Part shown: piece after piece, positions 3,796 to 5,849 of the stretch
Layout of the letters: every line of letters begins with the position of its first letter
Position numbering within the stretch: position 1 is the first letter of the stretch
DNA from: Candidatus Latescibacterota bacterium
GTDB lineage: Bacteria > JAAXHH01 > JACQVL01
DNA length: 5,849 nucleotides
NCBI GenBank assembly: GCA_016209865.1
Contig: JACQVL010000074.1
Coordinates: 1-5,849, forward strand
Reading direction: 5' to 3'
Position numbers and translations under genes: made by a program
The notes under the pieces: generated by a model
Seen by the model: the letters and a program-made list of their open reading frames with translations, nothing else
What the model was told of the DNA's origin: nothing
Databases searched by the model: none

Positions 3796-5849
3796 ATGTT
3801 AAAACGTGTCGCAGGCATGTTCTGTCTGATCGTGATCCTGCTGGCGGGAACAGCGGCTGTACAGGCTCAGCCGCCGCCCGGCGTGACCGGTTTCACGATC
3901 GTGGGTCCCCCGGTGGTTGTGTCGGGGGTGCCGTTCCAGCTTGACGTCATCGAGCACAACAACAGGCAGCCAATCGTCCCCGGAGACACCAGTACGGTCT
4001 ACCTGTCAGCGTGGGACTTCTCCACGAATCCCTCAACCCCCATCCCGATCTCGCCGACGAGTTTCGTTGCGTCGGGTAGCGGGGATGATGTCCTCAGCAA
4101 TGTCACGCTCACCGCACCCCCCAGAACATGGGTGACCATCAGGGCTCAGGGGTACGGCGTCGGGCCGAGGGGACCGAATGCACCGTCCATCATGGTCGTG
4201 GGTGAGGGCGATCGTGGTTCAGAAGCCCATGTCTTCGGCATCACAGCCCCCTTCTCCACGAGCCCGAATCATCTGTTCCCGGTGTACATCACCCCGCTTC
4301 AGCCTCGCCAGAACGTCGAAGTCGGGAATGTCGCCCCGTTCAGTGGGACGGTCAATCTCTGGGCGGACATCGGAGCCATCTCGCCCACGTCCGTCAACAT
4401 CGACGTGCCGTCGGGCGGGTCGGCGCGGGTGCTCGTCACGCTGGACGCGGTCGCTCCGAACAACAGAATCCACGCGGACGCGCCAGGGATGGGCGGAGGG
4501 GATACCCCGAAGTACACGGTGGAGTTCCGCAACCACGACGAGGCGCAACTGAACAGTCTGCTCACGGTGCTCCGGGCTAACCTGACGGCGATGGCTGAGT
4601 CTGTGTTTGTCACGCTGCCGGGCGTGGCCGATTCGCTCTGGCAGAGCACGATCTGGCCGCTTCGAATGGAGAACTATCCAGGATGGCAGATGCTGACGTT
4701 CATCCCCGGGGCTGGCAGCGGAGGCACGGGCGTCCAGTTTCACGCGACCCTCGTGTCGAGCGCCGCGCCGCTGAGCGCGCTCCCCGGCGACTCGACGTTA
4801 TGGAACCCCGATTTCGTCGTCAACACGGCGAACTGGGAGCTGGTCTCCGGCGCGTTCCCGCCGGGTCTCGATGGCACGTACTGGTTCAGGTATCAATCCC
4901 TCTCGCCGGGGTTCAGACCGAGGTTGAGTACCTCGTTCGTGAACAACAGTTCCCAGCTCGATCGAGCACTGGTCTTTGTCGATGTCGATGGGGATACCAC
5001 TGTAGAGGTTCTCTCGAACTATGGCATCAAGGGGATCCTCTGGCACAACCAGATCTGGAAGGACGGTGTGGTGGCAGGTGGACAGGACACCAGCTTCCAT
5101 GTCCTGAGCAATTTCGTGATCCCACCCCCCTTCGAGGGAGAAGTCCAGCTCCACACTATCTACGTGCCGTCTATCTACCCACGTCCCACACTTCCGGATG
5201 CGGCGGCATGGAACGAGGCGTTCATCGTCAACCCGGAGACTGATTTCGCCGACGTCACGGGCGATCCGTTGCCCCCAGACTTCACCGGCTCGTACTGGAC
5301 ATACATCGAGGTGCTCGCTGCGCCGGGCGGCGATCGACCCGATACCCTGCGCGGCTGGAGTAACGAGATCAACACCACGGGCGTGTACAACACGCTCTAT
5401 GTGAATGAAGCATTCGCCGAGCCAGGCGGGGTTGCTGTGCTCACTGTTACGCTCCAACACAACCGGCCAGTGGCCGGTCTCCAGTTCAGGATCGAGCCGC
5501 AGCACTGGGATGGACAGAACCAGTTCCATGCCGGAGAGGCCGCGTTCCAGGGCGTCATCAACGACCTGGAGAACCTGGGGTTCACGGTCACCACGGCGAC
5601 AGATGGGAATGGGGTGACCACTGTGCTCCTGTTCAGCATCACCGGGGCGGTCCTGCCGCCGGGGGAGCACGTCCTCATGGAGCTCGTCTACCGGATGGAT
5701 GAGAACGCTCCGTTCGGGGATTGGATCATGATGGCCGTGATGAATGCCCTCCTCTCCGACCCGGACAGTCAGCCGATCCATCCGGGGGTCCAGCCCGGCT
5801 CCATCCATGTCGGCCGGCGCGGCGACCTCAACGCCACCGGGGATATCAA
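3796..5849 (+). CDS. Large secreted protein with Ig-like modules, internal duplication, cohesin-type domain and dockerin-like C-terminal start; 3'-partial
   Basis: The ATG at 3796 lies 8 nt after AGGAGG (3782-3787), and the frame stays open for 684 codons to the window end. Residues 1-24 form a Sec signal peptide: MLKR, a hydrophobic core (CLIVILLAGTAAV) and a likely cut after VQA. Residues about 30-135 look Ig-like (SGVPFQLDV opening), and about 140-245 look like a second beta module. A possible helix (246-270) follows. Two related segments, about 336-384 and 472-524, share WNxxFxVN, a PP turn and a YW pair. Residues about 534-673 read like a cohesin-type domain (VAVLTVTL, VAGLQFRIEP, then a P-P-G-E-x-V-L-M-E-L-V-Y strand). 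At 676 begins GDLNATGDI, the first calcium-loop pattern of a type I dockerin (D677, N679, T681, I684). It is probably exported and either surface-attached or in an extracellular assembly. No catalytic motif is visible. It is translationally well set behind the RHH gene. Confidence 0.88.
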   Translation, partial: MLKRVAGMFCLIVILLAGTAAVQAQPPPGVTGFTIVGPPVVVSGVPFQLDVIEHNNRQPIVPGDTSTVYLSAWDFSTNPSTPIPISPTSFVASGSGDDVLSNVTLTAPPRTWVTIRAQGYGVGPRGPNAPSIMVVGEGDRGSEAHVFGITAPFSTSPNHLFPVYITPLQPRQNVEVGNVAPFSGTVNLWADIGAISPTSVNIDVPSGGSARVLVTLDAVAPNNRIHADAPGMGGGDTPKYTVEFRNHDEAQLNSLLTVLRANLTAMAESVFVTLPGVADSLWQSTIWPLRMENYPGWQMLTFIPGAGSGGTGVQFHATLVSSAAPLSALPGDSTLWNPDFVVNTANWELVSGAFPPGLDGTYWFRYQSLSPGFRPRLSTSFVNNSSQLDRALVFVDVDGDTTVEVLSNYGIKGILWHNQIWKDGVVAGGQDTSFHVLSNFVIPPPFEGEVQLHTIYVPSIYPRPTLPDAAAWNEAFIVNPETDFADVTGDPLPPDFTGSYWTYIEVLAAPGGDRPDTLRGWSNEINTTGVYNTLYVNEAFAEPGGVAVLTVTLQHNRPVAGLQFRIEPQHWDGQNQFHAGEAAFQGVINDLENLGFTVTTATDGNGVTTVLLFSITGAVLPPGEHVLMELVYRMDENAPFGDWIMMAVMNALLSDPDSQPIHPGVQPGSIHVGRRGDLNATGDI
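4801..5367 (+). repeat. Diverged internal duplication in the secreted protein
   Basis: The segment coded by 4801-4947 (residues 336-384) and that coded by 5209-5367 (residues 472-524) share W-N-x-x-F-[VI]-V-N, then a PP turn, [GT]-[TS]-Y-W, and a downstream Asn-containing stretch. The shared spacing suggests an ancestral tandem module of about 136 residues. Similarity is visible only at the protein level; the DNA copies have diverged. Confidence 0.5.
5395..5849 (+). other. Cohesin-type domain followed by start of dockerin-like repeat (within the secreted protein)
   Basis: Residues about 534-673 (coded by 5395-5814) have the alternating-strand pattern of cohesin-type modules: a strand starting LYVNEAFAEPGG, VAGLQFRIEP, a TVLLFSITG strand, then P-P-G-E-x-V-L-M-E-L and VMNALLSDPDSQP. 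Codons from 5821 give GDLNATGDI, matching the first EF-hand-like loop of dockerins; the second half lies beyond the window. This order recurs in secreted proteins of environmental bacteria, where it does not by itself imply a cellulosome. Confidence 0.6.

Noticed and set aside
4683-5243. 186-codon + strand frame inside the secreted protein gene
   Set aside because: It is out of frame with the well-supported gene and is Arg/Gly-rich, as expected of a shifted GC-rich frame.
4798-5808. 336-codon minus-strand reading frame opposite the secreted protein
   Set aside because: The + strand frame here continues from a signal peptide into cohesin/dockerin-like sequence; the antisense product shows no family pattern and no good ribosome binding site was found.

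Overview
The window comes from a GC-rich bacterium. It holds five genes on the + strand, of which the first and last run off the window edges. The sigma factor resembles the short, region-1.1-less RpoD/SigA proteins common in the Bacteroidota and wider FCB group. The last gene's signal peptide, Ig-like modules, cohesin-type domain and dockerin-like end are frequent in large secreted proteins of uncultivated FCB-type and related phyla. The intergenic repeats (a C-rich/G-rich long hairpin and a TTCCCGC...GCGGGAA hairpin) belong to types scattered through many Gram-negative environmental genomes. I would not name a phylum from this evidence.

Layout: (1) 1-833, a sigma-70 family factor missing only its extreme N-terminus. 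(2) 834-935, a short gap with a good TATAAT-type promoter. (3) 936-2549, a soluble double-PAS histidine kinase, followed after 34 bp by (4) 2584-2988, a stand-alone receiver; together they form a two-component operon with no DNA-binding output. (5) 2989-3578, about 590 bp without a convincing gene but dense in structure: two copies of a TTGACAGRATGTCR dyad 41 bp apart, other palindromes, a 7-bp tandem repeat, a strong candidate sigma-54 promoter (3259-3273), a hairpin where its transcript would begin, and two REP-like hairpins. (6) 3579-3758, a 59-aa ribbon-helix-helix type protein. (7) 3796-5849, a large secreted protein, open at the window end.

How it may work together: the kinase and receiver look like the front half of a phosphorelay whose output lies elsewhere. 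The candidate sigma-54 promoter would read toward the small RHH gene and the secreted protein. The dyad pair upstream of it lies where, or slightly further than where, an enhancer-binding protein would sit. No link between the two-component pair and this promoter can be proved from the sequence. The region from about 3035 to the end is the least ordinary part: a possible sigma-54 controlled operon with a tiny regulator in front of a cohesin/dockerin-type extracellular protein.
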